A DNA stretch of 64,000 bases, taken from positions 1 through 64,000 of the forward strand of contig JAPYMA010002029.1 in NCBI GenBank assembly GCA_035041965.1, read 5' to 3'. Source of the stretch: Anisakis pegreffii. Taxonomy: Eukaryota; Nematoda; Chromadorea; Rhabditida; Anisakidae. Positions 38,285-50,220 of this stretch are shown one piece after another (the stretch's first letter is position 1; each line of letters opens with the position of its first letter). Position numbers and translations under genes: made by a program. The notes beneath the pieces were generated by a model. The model saw only the letters and a program-made list of their open reading frames with translations, had not been told where the DNA came from and searched no databases.

Positions 38285-39653
38285 CTAGTTTTGTAGACCT
38301 AACATTTTCTCAAACCCCATCAAACTAAACGTAATTTTTCGAGAATTATATTTAAAAAATCTCAAAACTGGCCTGAGCGCCTCGATGAGTCCTGCATTGC
38401 TTCGTTGTAATTGCTGTGATGGAATAATTTCCATGATACGTAGTGGCATAAGCTGTTGCATAGATAATCGTCTACTGAATCCTTTGAGTTTAGCAGTCGA
38501 ATTGAAATTGTCGGTCCATATCAACTGATCGTCTTCTTCTTTTGATACCTTGTCGCCTTTCATGTCAAATGTTGTAAAATTTGCCGCTCGATCGAAAGAA
38601 ATCCTAAAAACGAGACGGCAGGTGATTATGCATGGACGAATAACATACGAAAGCAAAAATGACACCAGATGAAACATCTGAATTCAAAATATATTAAAAT
38701 CCTGAAGCAAGTTCTCATTTGCTATAGTCAATTGAGTCAGAACTGCTCACCATTATGTTGTCGATTATGTCGTGCGTGCGATAATAAACGGAATTTGAGG
38801 CCATATAATGCAAGTTTGAACTGCATTGTACCATGCACGATAGAAAACAATCGAAATGCACTGACATACCGCACAAAGCACACACAAGCATTGAAAATGA
38901 TATGAATGAAAGTATGAAGAAAATGAACAATTGAAATGCATGATCGTGTGCGAGATCAATATCGATCAAAACGCTGCACTGAGACAGTGATCACTGCTGA
39001 TCGTTCTGAGCGGCAATTCCGTTTCTTACTCGATTTGATCGACACTGGTAGATAGTAAATAGATTAGTTGGTAGCCTGCGTTCCATTCAATGCTTTCTAC
39101 ATCGACTGATTTGCAACATCATGGAATTGTACGGGTTACTGAAATAATCCAGCAGGAATATTTGTGACCTAAAATTAGCCGAATGTCTAGGGATACTGGC
39201 ACAATGCGATCACTAAACTATGGGCGATTTATCCGAAAATCAAGTCGTGTTCATTGAACGAGTCGACAATACGTATTTACGCAGTGTGTTCCGCACTCGA
39301 CTGTAATGTCGAATTGTAAATTATATGTTCGAATGTAAGGTCGGACTATCAGATTCAACAGATCCTGAAAAAATCTGAAATCTTGCACTAGGTTCATTCA
39401 TGCTTGAACAATATTGTAGTATGCCAAGCTCATTTTCAATCCAAGATAATGAGGTCGTTATACTCACATATTCTTTGCATTGAGAATTGATAACTGTTCT
39501 GTTCTTTCCGCAAGAAGTGTGTGTTTGGATTTCTGAAAATACTCTTCAAATCTCTAAGAAAGGGAACGGAAGTCTTTACGATACCTCAAATAGTGAGCAG
39601 TAACTCGAATAGTTTATGTGAAATGAAGACTCAATGAAATGTGTACACATCAT
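38285..39653 (-). CDS. Unrecognised protein, three-exon model
   Basis: Exons 39653-39585, 39532-39468 and 38603-38285 join in phase to 150 residues. The first intron is 52 nt with a tattttcag acceptor; the second is about 860 nt with a GTGAGT donor and ctcgtttttag acceptor. The last exon is open for 105 codons and is the best supported; it is mixed polar/basic (KGFSRRLSMQQ, RPVLRFFKYNSRK) and ends at TAG. The mini exon reads as a plausible helix (LLAERTEQLSILNAKN). The start is uncertain: two adjacent ATG codons were taken because an in-frame TAG lies just upstream. No signal peptide, membrane segment or known domain was recognised. Confidence 0.4.
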
Positions 39654-42163
39654 ATTTGTTTTAGGCTACGAACGAGATAATCTGCTCGAGTGTTCGTTCG
39701 GTTGCGTTGCTGTGTGTTCATCTTTCAGTGCATTTTTTGGATATTTTGGGTGTTTACGAAAAAATATGTACAACGTACGGCCAGCTAGTTGATGTTGAGC
39801 ACTATAAGACGTTATAGCATAGTTTGATGTTGATGTTGCTGAAATAGCAGTTTTAGTGCAATTCGATAACAACACCTGGCATCGCTCGAGCACCGTCTTA
39901 TCGCAATTTCACTTACTTTCTATAACGTTCACTGAGAACTTCCTTTACTACCCATTCATTTCATATGCCCTTCAATGCTTTTTCACTTGCCATTCTTCAC
40001 TTCTTATCAGTTTCCATCCTTATAGCAGTTATTAAAATTCTCGTTCGTTTTCATAATTTTCATTTCAATTCACTTTTTGCAACATCTAATGCGTATCCTC
40101 TTATTTTACTCTAATTAGTTTGATCAATATTACTAACGTTAGTCTCTTGTATATTGATATTTGAGTATCGCCTTTATCATTTCCATGGTTCCATGTATTT
40201 TTAAAACTGACTGGATAATACCCACTCAGTGTTTTCTAAATTCCTTGCAATATATGATTGTCATTCTTTCATTCAAGCATATTTATCCAAACCTTTTCGA
40301 AAAATTGGATAACTCCTTCATAATGTTTTTTGGTGATGGTAACCGACCGAAAATTTGCTTCGGTCTAATTCCAGTGTAGTCCTTTCTCACAACTACATTG
40401 AATAAGGTCCGAATTCCTCATTTAGAATCTGATCATATTTATTTACGCAGCTCCAAATTTCGATAGATATCAAAAATAAGAAAAATTGCCGGAATCGGAA
40501 CTTGGTCAGTTTATTCGCATTGAAATTCGGTCTGGATTCCGACCGAACTTCGGATATTTCGTCGAGCACTGTCATACTCATTGATATACCATTAATGTAT
40601 CGAAGATATCATCCATACTGATCTACTTATACAAAGCGAACGAGTTTTTCTTTCCGATGAATAAAATCTTCCTTTCTGTATCTTCGTTGCTATATTCAAC
40701 AATCAGAGGTAATCGTACAACTTCATTAAAATCTTTAAGAAGCAATGTTCAAATTGTTTATGAAACTTTATTTGCTGGATACGTAACTTTTCAACTTAAG
40801 TGCAGATCGTTCATTGCGAGCGAGCTTTTTCGCCGAAGCATTCTTATAATTTCTCTCAAATTTATTTGGATTTCTAATGGGAGAGTTAAGTGCAAACGAT
40901 TGTATTGCCTCTATACGGCTTGTTTAACACGATCACATTTGCTTTGGAAAATTGCAGCGAAAATAATTCATTGCAATGCGAAGACTTTGAAAATGAATCC
41001 TCCAATTGCATTCCTTATAATTTCGTTCATAAAAAGCTCCTCAACTATTAGAAAAATTTCTCTCGAAATATATGGAACCCATAAATTCTTCAAACAAACC
41101 TATACCTACATGACTTTTACTCACATTGGTTGACATTTTTGTTTGTGTCATTACTATTGCTTTTATCCCTTCGATTATCAGTATTATTTTTGCTATGGTT
41201 AATAATGATCTCAGCGATCAATTTTTTTATCACCATCAGTGCTATGTGCTAATAATGAAATTGTTATCATTAATTTCTCAGATAGGTGTAAATTTGTTGG
41301 ATGTTCGGATCAGTGTACCCATAGGAGTTTCGTAACCGCATCAGAAGGTGTAATAAAATGAGTGCAAAAAGCAACCAATCAATTATTTCAACAAACACAA
41401 AAGTTCATACAGTCACTTTCTTACTGCTCAAATATTTTGCTTATGGCTTGTGAATGAGTTGAATTTCGCACGACGACGTGCAGTGCGGCTTTTGAAATTG
41501 AAAATTTTTTCATCTTTCTGTATTAAGCTCACCTTTCGATTCTGCTAACTTGTAACTGCTGTTTGGTTCAGCAAAAACAAATTGAACATTCGTTCCAGTG
41601 CTGCTTCGAACACAACTAATGTGGTGCTATGCATTCTTATTGCAAAAACAGTCGGTTTGAATTCACCACACTTTCCATGTATGTGTTCCGTCTCGATGCA
41701 AAACGTTCATGTTTGCTAATACATCGTTTTACCCATATGCTGTTATGAAAGCTCAATTTATAGAGGCGTATCATCGAAGTGCGAAGGAGTAAACCTGCGA
41801 TTCGACATTAACTCAGATCAACATTGTATTTCGTATCCGTTTCAGCTCCCAGCAATTTCTCTCAAATTTCCACGAACTAATTCCTTCGGGAAGGTAAATC
41901 GCTCTTTTTCAGTACTCAAACTTACATATTTTTCGCCTTTTTTTTCAGACAACACATTTCCAATTTTCCTGTAATACAAAACTTTCTCTGCGATAACAAT
42001 TTTTGTTGTTATCATCCCAGACTCATCGTTATGATATTTGTGCTAAAATGCTTAGCTTTCTGATTTCGATTTTTTAAAATCCATTAGTCGATAATGTTTC
42101 ATAAGCAACAAAATATGCCACTTATTGGCCTTTAAGCCGCATTGATATAATTTTTTTTCAGTC
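39654..42163. other. Spacer with unsupported frames
   Basis: The plus strand is T-rich here, so open frames such as 40657-41133 (158 codons, hydrophobic) arise easily; no domain, paired splice sites or homology cue was seen. Splice-like signals around 41847-41993 (tttcag, a 48-nt open segment, a short GT...AG interval, then another open segment ending TAA) may be untranslated leader exons of the long open frame that follows. Confidence 0.35.
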
Positions 42164-42209
42164 AAATACCGTACTCAAGAACTAATCAAAGCATTCGATC
42201 AAATTGACG

Positions 42210-45200
42210 ATGGATCAAACTGATGTGCAATTCAGCGAATCAACGCCATCCTATTGGCCTCCAGATGTCGATATTGAGCAGCAGCAAATGAATGAACATC
42301 ATCAGCCAGATGGACAATATTCTCAAATGGTAGAACTGAAAGCGGACATCAGTTCACTGCAACAACAAAGTCGAATGCATCCCGCAGAATCTCAGAGTAT
42401 TTCAGCTGACCAAGTACAGTCACAAGAGGAACAGCAACAATTTCAAAATCGAAACGATCGCCCAACATCCACCGATATTGATCAACCGAAACGAGACCAA
42501 AAGGAAAAGTGTTCGAGCGGCGAGATTCAACCGGGATCTCCTCTGGCATCACTGCTATCATCTGCATACGAGGCAGCTGATGCGGCATTACGTGAAATTG
42601 ATAATGATTTGGTGAGCGAAAATTTTGGAATTATGACATCGCCTGACTCCCCATTTGGCGGTGAGTGCAGAGATAAATTAAACGGGCCTGGTCATGGAGT
42701 TGAACGTTCATGGGCAACTGAAGGACGTGATGAAGAGCCAGCATTGCCTGAGAAGAGAGCTGAACGAACAACTGAAAATGATCTCGTTGAGCGTGACGAA
42801 GTGCAACAGATTAATCATTCACTTGAAGCTGTGCTAGGAACAGATCAAGAGCTGGTGTTCGAAAAACAGCATATTCCAGGACCATCTGAAGAGCAATTTG
42901 AAGCGAAAAATAAAATGATCGGCCGAAAATTCCCAATTCCAACGCAAAATATACTCGAGGAAATCGTCTATTTCCAAGAATCCGTTCCTGAAGCCGATAC
43001 CCATTCGGATCACCGACAAGCTTCAACATCTGAAGATGTCACCGAACTTGAAGAACTGTCATTTCGTCCCGTAGAAAAGTTAGATGAAACAAGAATACAA
43101 CAGAAATGCGTACAAAAGAATCCTGTGAGTATATCGGAACCCATTTTTGGAGCCAGTGCCTCCGAAAATTACCAGCAAATTAACGGGAACGAGAAATCAA
43201 ATAGTGACAAGAAACTTGAAAACTCCGGAGCCGGTCTAGTCCAAGAAGAGATTAAAAATGGTGAAATTACTGAAGCAAAAGAAACTGATTTCGAAACCAA
43301 GGTGGATGGAACATCGTCGGTGATCAATGAAAACCGTTTGGCTGAAGTCGAGCAAATCGTCAAAATGCAAAAAACTCAACAAGCTAAAGCTGATATTGAG
43401 AGCAATATTGCAACTCTCCACAGTGAAGCTGTTGCCAGTTGTCTATGTGAATCAGCTGAAAACCACAAAGTGTGTGAAAAAATTCCCAGCAGCGATGAAT
43501 TGCAAGATTCGGCCGTAACTGACGAGAAATCCCCTCCGAATAAGCCTGCAACAAATGGGAAGGCAATGGAAATTTCATCCAATCCAAAATATACGAATGG
43601 ATCAACAGGACTGAATTCTGATGAAAAGGCGACTCAGCAAGTTAGCAGCGTTAAACGGTCAAGAATCTCAGCTTCCAATAAAGTCACGAATGGAATGACT
43701 GCAAAAAAGGGTCCTAGCAAGGTTGATGGAGCCATGAAAAAGTTACAAGCTCCGGCTGTTCCACCGAAACCCAAAACAACGTTGAAAAATCCAGGAATGG
43801 AAGATAAGCTGATTTCATTAACTAAACGTACTACCACCAACAGCAAGATTGTTAATGTGGGACCCAAAAAAAGCGAGCCAGAGAAGAGATTACCCCCTCA
43901 AAAATCGTCCATTTCCACAGCTACGCCCAAAAAGACCAGTAGCGGAGCAAAACCATCGTTGAGAGCCCCGCCAGCTAGTCGCGGTAATCCAGTCAGTACA
44001 AATAGTTCTCCAACCAAGCAAAAACCGGAAGCATCATCTAATCGACCGAGTAATAAACCATCCGCACCAAGCAAATCTGTAAAGACCATCAGCGCTACAG
44101 CGGGTAAGTCAGAATTGCAAGTGGAGAACTCCAAGCCCAAACCTTCGAAGGCAACCGCAAGAGATAATCCAAGTGAATCGCAAGCCAGCTTCTCGCAAAA
44201 ATCATTTGAACTCACAAACAAAACTGTTGTCGAGAAGCATGAAGACGTTGCGTTCGCTACGGATTCCAAGCTTGAATCTGATGAAACGACCGAACCAGTG
44301 GTTCGCCACCAGGTACAAGAGGTTGTCCGTGCTCGAGACCCAATCGTCTGGATAGAAACTTTGGTACCCATCTTGGAAACTATATTTACTTACGCTGATC
44401 ACGGCAAATTGGTAAACGGTTCTGGAGAATTATTAACTGTTGATGAGGAAAGTGTACGGAACGAAATGAACCAAGAATGTATGACTGAAAAAACTGAAAA
44501 TTTCAAGAGAGATGAAGAATCAAATGGTCGAATGTCGTCCGATCAAACGCTCATTGAGGCTACTGAATGTATTCATCCGTCAGAAATGATACCAACATCC
44601 TCTACGCCTTCAGAAATTATTGAACAGCCTGAACTGATCATTCCGCCAACTTCAGTCTCTGATGCACCTGAAAATGTGGTTCATAACTCTGTCAACGACT
44701 TTCCAGAAGAACCAACGTCAAGTGTTCAGCTGATTGAGAAAAACATCGACATGACTGAAACAGACACGAAAAATTTTCCAGATTTTGTCTCTCCATTTGA
44801 AGCAGAACCTGAAATTTTGTCAGATGTCAGGTCACCAGTCGATGAGTTACCAGTAGATCGGTCACATCCGGCAGAACTTCCATCATGTCTTTCTGAACCT
44901 TCAACAATACCAGATATCGGGACTAGTGAATCAGAGAAGCCTGATGAACCGAAAAATCGAGTTAGTGAATTACTGGAACCGGTGATAACAAAAACAGAAA
45001 TGCTCGACCATTCACCAGTTGAAACAGTTGCCGATCTGAATGTGGATCATTCAGTAGCTGACACTATGCTCAAAGAATTGCCAGTGCAAACACCTGACCA
45101 AATTGTGCAACCTGACGACCATAAGAACGATGCAATCCAAGAAATCGATCCACATTATGATGCAAATGTAGGAGTAACTACTACGGCAGATTACGCAGCT

Positions 45201-45713
45201 GGAGAGATGCCTGATGAAGCTTTAAATGCTCACCATGAGCCAACAACGGAAAAAATTTCTTCATCTGAAAGCAATGGTCAACCCCGATCAAAATTACAAA
45301 GTATCGTGATAAGTTCCATTGTGCCTCCAGATCCAGACCATGTGCAGCAGCAAACAGAGCAGCAGAAACGACGAGAAGAAGCTTGTGGAAATGGGCAAGC
45401 CGACGAATCTCAGAAGCAGTCATTATCAGGCACCACAACACCTCAAAAGCCACGACAGCATGGTCGTGGACAGTTTAGGGGTATGGTCGTTGACAGCATG
45501 ACATCCGAACAAGACGACTGGTACCAGTCGAGAGGTGGGGAGAGGCAGAATGGTAACAGCAAGCAAAAACAGTACCATTCGAACGAGGGCGGGGATTACA
45601 GCAGTCATGGTGGGACCCAAGGTCAGTCCCAACAGCAGCAACATCAACGTAAATCCAAACGAAGATCTAAAAAATCTGGCAAATCTCATAGAGGTGGATA
45701 TCGGGCTGAGTGA
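42210..45713 (+). CDS. Large intrinsically disordered protein, intronless frame
   Basis: A single uninterrupted frame of 1167 codons. ATG 42210 was chosen over the near-upstream TTG because an in-frame TAA lies at 42183-42185 and the acceptor ttttttttcag ends at 42163, so the 5' UTR exon is short. The N-terminal region is Gln-rich and acidic, with a helix-like block at about 109-135 (SPLASLLSSAYEAADAALRE). About 440-680 is Lys/Pro/Ser-rich and basic (VPPKPKTTLK). A more ordered-looking segment (DPIVWIETLVPILETIFTYA) lies at about 710-729. The following 300 residues are acidic with Pro and Glu. The C-terminal 130 residues are Gln/Gly/Arg-rich and end in a basic KSKRRSKKSGKSHRGGYRAE tail. The compositional blocks suggest a scaffold, cytoskeletal or RNA-associated protein, but no family was recognised and function is open. 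Confidence 0.85.
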   Translation: MDQTDVQFSESTPSYWPPDVDIEQQQMNEHHQPDGQYSQMVELKADISSLQQQSRMHPAESQSISADQVQSQEEQQQFQNRNDRPTSTDIDQPKRDQKEKCSSGEIQPGSPLASLLSSAYEAADAALREIDNDLVSENFGIMTSPDSPFGGECRDKLNGPGHGVERSWATEGRDEEPALPEKRAERTTENDLVERDEVQQINHSLEAVLGTDQELVFEKQHIPGPSEEQFEAKNKMIGRKFPIPTQNILEEIVYFQESVPEADTHSDHRQASTSEDVTELEELSFRPVEKLDETRIQQKCVQKNPVSISEPIFGASASENYQQINGNEKSNSDKKLENSGAGLVQEEIKNGEITEAKETDFETKVDGTSSVINENRLAEVEQIVKMQKTQQAKADIESNIATLHSEAVASCLCESAENHKVCEKIPSSDELQDSAVTDEKSPPNKPATNGKAMEISSNPKYTNGSTGLNSDEKATQQVSSVKRSRISASNKVTNGMTAKKGPSKVDGAMKKLQAPAVPPKPKTTLKNPGMEDKLISLTKRTTTNSKIVNVGPKKSEPEKRLPPQKSSISTATPKKTSSGAKPSLRAPPASRGNPVSTNSSPTKQKPEASSNRPSNKPSAPSKSVKTISATAGKSELQVENSKPKPSKATARDNPSESQASFSQKSFELTNKTVVEKHEDVAFATDSKLESDETTEPVVRHQVQEVVRARDPIVWIETLVPILETIFTYADHGKLVNGSGELLTVDEESVRNEMNQECMTEKTENFKRDEESNGRMSSDQTLIEATECIHPSEMIPTSSTPSEIIEQPELIIPPTSVSDAPENVVHNSVNDFPEEPTSSVQLIEKNIDMTETDTKNFPDFVSPFEAEPEILSDVRSPVDELPVDRSHPAELPSCLSEPSTIPDIGTSESEKPDEPKNRVSELLEPVITKTEMLDHSPVETVADLNVDHSVADTMLKELPVQTPDQIVQPDDHKNDAIQEIDPHYDANVGVTTTADYAAGEMPDEALNAHHEPTTEKISSSESNGQPRSKLQSIVISSIVPPDPDHVQQQTEQQKRREEACGNGQADESQKQSLSGTTTPQKPRQHGRGQFRGMVVDSMTSEQDDWYQSRGGERQNGNSKQKQYHSNEGGDYSSHGGTQGQSQQQQHQRKSKRRSKKSGKSHRGGYRAE

Positions 45714-48700
45714 GAGGATAATTCAGAATATCTGGACATATTGGCAGATCTTATTATATTTTTTTGAGCCGCTCATCTAACGTGATCCCATCCCACCAGC
45801 GTCTGTGTGTCTTATTTCTTGTTATTGTTGTTATGAGATTATAACACTGATAATGTTATTCTGTTACTATATTGTTATACTTATGTTTATTGCGATTACA
45901 TTATGATCCCGACCTTTACAACAGTTGTTATTATTTCTTCTTTAATCAGTACTATATTCTATTTTACGTCTTCGTGCAAACTGTTCGATAGAAAGCTTTA
46001 ACATCTACATGCACGTTTTGCGGAAACACATCTTAAATGTAATAATGATATTGCTGAAAGTTTCATGCTTTGAAAAATATTTGATCTGCTCGACGAGCAA
46101 TCAGTATTTTCGAAATTCCAAGCATTAGTGATTACTTTGAATGGTTAATTGCTCTTTTTTTGTGTCTCATTGACGTACACTTTAATGCTTTGTTTGTTTA
46201 TATAAAATTTTATTGCGAAATGCATCAGGTTATATTCAAATGCAAAAATTGCCATCAGAATCAACGGCTGCAATATGGTTGAAATACATATCTGTGAAAG
46301 GAAAATGGCACTGAAGGAAGTGTGCAATTTGAGTTCAATGAAAAACTGGTCATTCTGCATTTTTCCAGAGAAAACTATATCCGCTATTGAAAACAGTAGT
46401 AGTTCATACGAGATAGGATAGGATCAAGATAAAATTCCATGCTGAATGCAAACGACGATGATGTCGTACATTGATAATGATAATAATACGATAATGAAGG
46501 TCACAACGGGCAGTACTCAGAGGCCACTGAAAGATCATACTGAAGGTCACGGTGACGATGATTTCGTCGTTTAATGATGTAATACTGAAAGTCTGAAGAT
46601 CACATATAGTACATATTTGTAACATACAGGTAATTAACAGCTTCATTTCCAGTTTGAACGTCTGACTAGAAATCAACATATCATGCCGTACACTGAAAGA
46701 TTTTGAGCGATATTTTCAAATTTCTTGTTCACATTTTCAGAGCAATTCATTATTTTGTTAAGATTGGCATCTCGACGTTTCGAACGTTATTTAATCATCA
46801 AACTGCCGAAATCAAACCAAGTAAACAAGTTAATAGTTCTCAATGCAAATTGTTAACGAGAGTGATTACAAGTCCTTCGACATCATTGCATGCAAACAAA
46901 TTCATTCTCTGAAAAATTCTTTCAATTGTTTAACAATTGCTGCAAGCTTTCCTCGTTTGTAAACCGCATGACAGTAACAGGTGAATCAAAGCACTAAGGT
47001 TATATTGTTGCCAAAAGATTATCTGCGTAGTCAGGAATATTTAGGCGATTTACACCGTTCCGGCCTTGTTTTATCTTCAAGGATAGCTTTTTATATCACT
47101 GAAGGCCATGATGAACTTTCGATGGAAGGACCAAGTGCCAGGGATTACGAAAAGTAAGGTAGGGGATTCCAGATAAACTAATACTGTTTAGAGATGATGA
47201 CAACAATGACTGTGATGTTGACAAGGATGATGTAGATGAAGATATGACGATGGTATTGATCATGAGAATAGGGATAAGGGTGAGTACAGTGAAGAAGGAC
47301 GGCATCAAATGTCAGGGATTAGTTTCTCTGGGATCCTGAAGATGGAATAACTCCGAAACGTTGAACAACATCGTAATATTTCTTACTGAGCAGGTAATCC
47401 TATTGTCAGCAACATAACCTTATTGTCAGGTTTGTATTTCGAGCAGAAGTGGGCAACTGAAAGCTACGACCTTCTTGTTTGAAATTGTTCGCTGCTGTTA
47501 TTTGTCTATAGGCACGAACTGCCCTCAGAACGTACTAACCACAACAAATGTTGATTCTTCATGAATGTCGAATTCACGTGTTATTCAACAGACCGTCCTG
47601 TCCATGTTCCATCCAAATCACAGTTTTTTAATCAGTTCAGTGCTGTGATGAATGACTGCGTGCTATTTGCAAAATTATTTGCAAAATTTTAGTTGATACC
47701 AATAATAATCCAAAAAACTTCGAGTCGACGTTTTTTTTTCAATATCTCTCAATAACTCATCTCTCCGCCTTTGTTCCGACTCGTTTCTTTGATTTCCTTC
47801 CTTTGCAGTCATTACTTTTTTTTTCGAAATTCCAAGGCTGATTTACTTCTCCAATTGAGTTTCTGGAAAACTATTCAAGTGAATTTACAGATATTGCTAC
47901 GCCTTGTGCAATGCTATTTGGCTGTAGCAATTTGCAACACATAATAGTAATCCCAATTTATTTGTGAATTACAGCTACGAAAAAACAGAACCAAAAGTCG
48001 ATCTTGTATATCAGGCAGCACTTGCTTCCTGAATTCATTCTGAATGTCTGAATACCTCTGAAGACCTCGATACGGTATTGTCAATGCCAACTAATTAGCA
48101 GCGTTTTATTGCAGTATCACCAAATACGAAATTAAGCTAGCATTCGGAGTGTTTCAACAACGAAACTAATTGTTTTCACTGCTAGATAAAGAATTGAAGT
48201 TCTTCATCGAAGAGATAGAATATGTTCCTCGCAACTAGATGGTAAAGTGAGAAACACATTCGACACAAAAAAGTGCCCATAGAAACCGATTGATAACGAA
48301 GCCGTCAACAAGTTGTGAAGATTACACTATGAAAAATCGTCTGGTTGATTGCTTATAGTTTGAATCGCTTTTCACGTGGAAGTTCAAATCTTATCAGTGT
48401 TTTTCACGTGTTGAATGTATTCATTTCTTCTCATAATATTGCAATTTGTTCAAACACGAAGACACATAACCGTAAACATCTACTCGTCTAGATGCAAAAC
48501 TCAGGAGGGCACTCTTGAAGAGGAACTTGTTTATTCGTTAACTCCTGTTGTCCTTCAGCTGCTGCTCACATGAATCAATCCGTAGCAATTTTTTCTTTCT
48601 GTGCTCGAGAAAAAATTATATTCATGGTCATCAAAAGTTCGGGATTAGTTGTGATGCACATTCCATGTATCAGCAGTTTGTACGTTCCTGTTCCCAATTC

Positions 48701-50195
48701 CTTCTCCGTGAGTAAACGTTTAAAAGCATCGCCGACATATCAGTGCTGCTCCATTGTATTTCAGTTATTCGCTTACTGCCTTCCTGGTGTCGCATATTCC
48801 TTACTCAGATCGATGCCTTCATGATTAGAAACATTCATTCATTCAGAATCGATCTAATGCCACCCAGAATTTACTCAACGTTCTGAAATATCTTTCGAAT
48901 CAATCCGAATGATCTCTCCTCCTGTCACGCATAATATTCAAGTTAGCATTTCAGTGCACAGAATGAGAACCATTCATTTTTTTAAGAGGGCTGAAACTAA
49001 TCTCCTAATGGTTCACTGAAGTCTGTGCGTGCTTTCATTAACTGCAAAATCATCGAGACGGTAATATTTTTGCTGTAATCGAGTATTCGTTTGGATGGTA
49101 ATATTCCTTTGAATTGCACTTGCGTCGTAATTTCTTTTTGTTTTAGTTGATGATAATTTTTGGGTTCTTTTTTTTGAATGTGCTCGTCGGGCGATCAATT
49201 TCTTTTACATTCTTCATCAGAGTCTACGGTTCAGTTCAGTTTCTTCAACAGAAATTCAGCAGAAATTCATATGGATTAGTAGTTCAGAGGAAATAGGAAA
49301 AAGTTTTTTTTTGATATTTCTATGCTAAAAACACGGTGCATCATCGCAACAATGCATGTGAATGCGTTATGGTGCCAGGGAATAGACGACTTAAGATTAT
49401 GAAAAACTAATGAAAATGTTTTTTCTTTGCAGTCAAAAACAGACGAAGCACTTTTGTTTGTTTGGCATCGTTCATGAACTCTGAACATACCGTGTTTGTG
49501 TGCGTACATATATATCTGCTGACATATCGAATTGGGTGCATTCAGTTTTAAAAATTTTATCTTCTCCAATTGTATTACTGATCGTGAGTCGAATCGACTT
49601 TGAGATGTAGAAATCAGCGAGTCGAACTCTCATTTATCTTATCCTCCAGAATAGATCACCGCTAGAGAAACGCGTTGGACTTGATTATGTTATAGCTGAC
49701 ACGAATGTAGCATTTAGAATATTAGAAAATAGTATGATAATCATTCTTCAGTACTACTTTATTGTATTTAAGTGAATTTACCTCATTCCAATCGTCTCGA
49801 CTGGCCGGATTTTCAGCTGGTGTAGCTTATGTAAATTATTGTAATAGCGATAATAATGACAATGAGATGGTTGTAAACCAATACGCGTATACATGCGAGA
49901 TGAATGAATTCGACTGCACGGCAGTCAAAAATGAGCAACAAGCATATAAATCCATTGAATTCCATGGGAATAATACCAGTGTTCTTGTCTGAAAGAGAAT
50001 AACTTGACGAGATCCTGATGCCATGTGGTTAAAGATGGAGCTCTATGAGTGCGAGAACGATGGAATTTCAGTACGACTTGTTCACTTATTCCACCGAAAA
50101 CACATTTGTAATAACATCCCTGGCAATTCGTACACGATAATAACGCATCGATCTGTAGGGATCAAATCCATGACCACTGTTGTAATGAAGTGAAT
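45714..50195. other. 4.5 kb without a confident gene
   Basis: Starts with the 3' region of the long open frame. Minus-strand frames at 46679-46404 and 46360-46145 are hydrophobic and the second ends at a good donor (aaa|gtacgt), but no phase-consistent gene could be built. 47190-47300 has GATGA-rich low-complexity sequence. The end (about 50203) has the acceptor gaatttgcag that probably begins the LC8 gene mRNA. Confidence 0.4.
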
Positions 50196-50220
50196 TTGCA
50201 GATTTGGAGCTAAGTAAACC

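Noticed and set aside
40657..41335. Hydrophobic plus-strand frames (158 and 69 codons) that look like membrane proteins
   Set aside because: The strand is T-rich, which yields Phe/Leu/Ile-rich frames by chance; there is no recognisable helix order, motif or splice pairing.
41700..41790. A stretch reading like a GPCR TM7 end (NTSFYPYAVMK)
   Set aside because: No other receptor segment lies upstream in any frame and an in-frame TGA precedes it closely.
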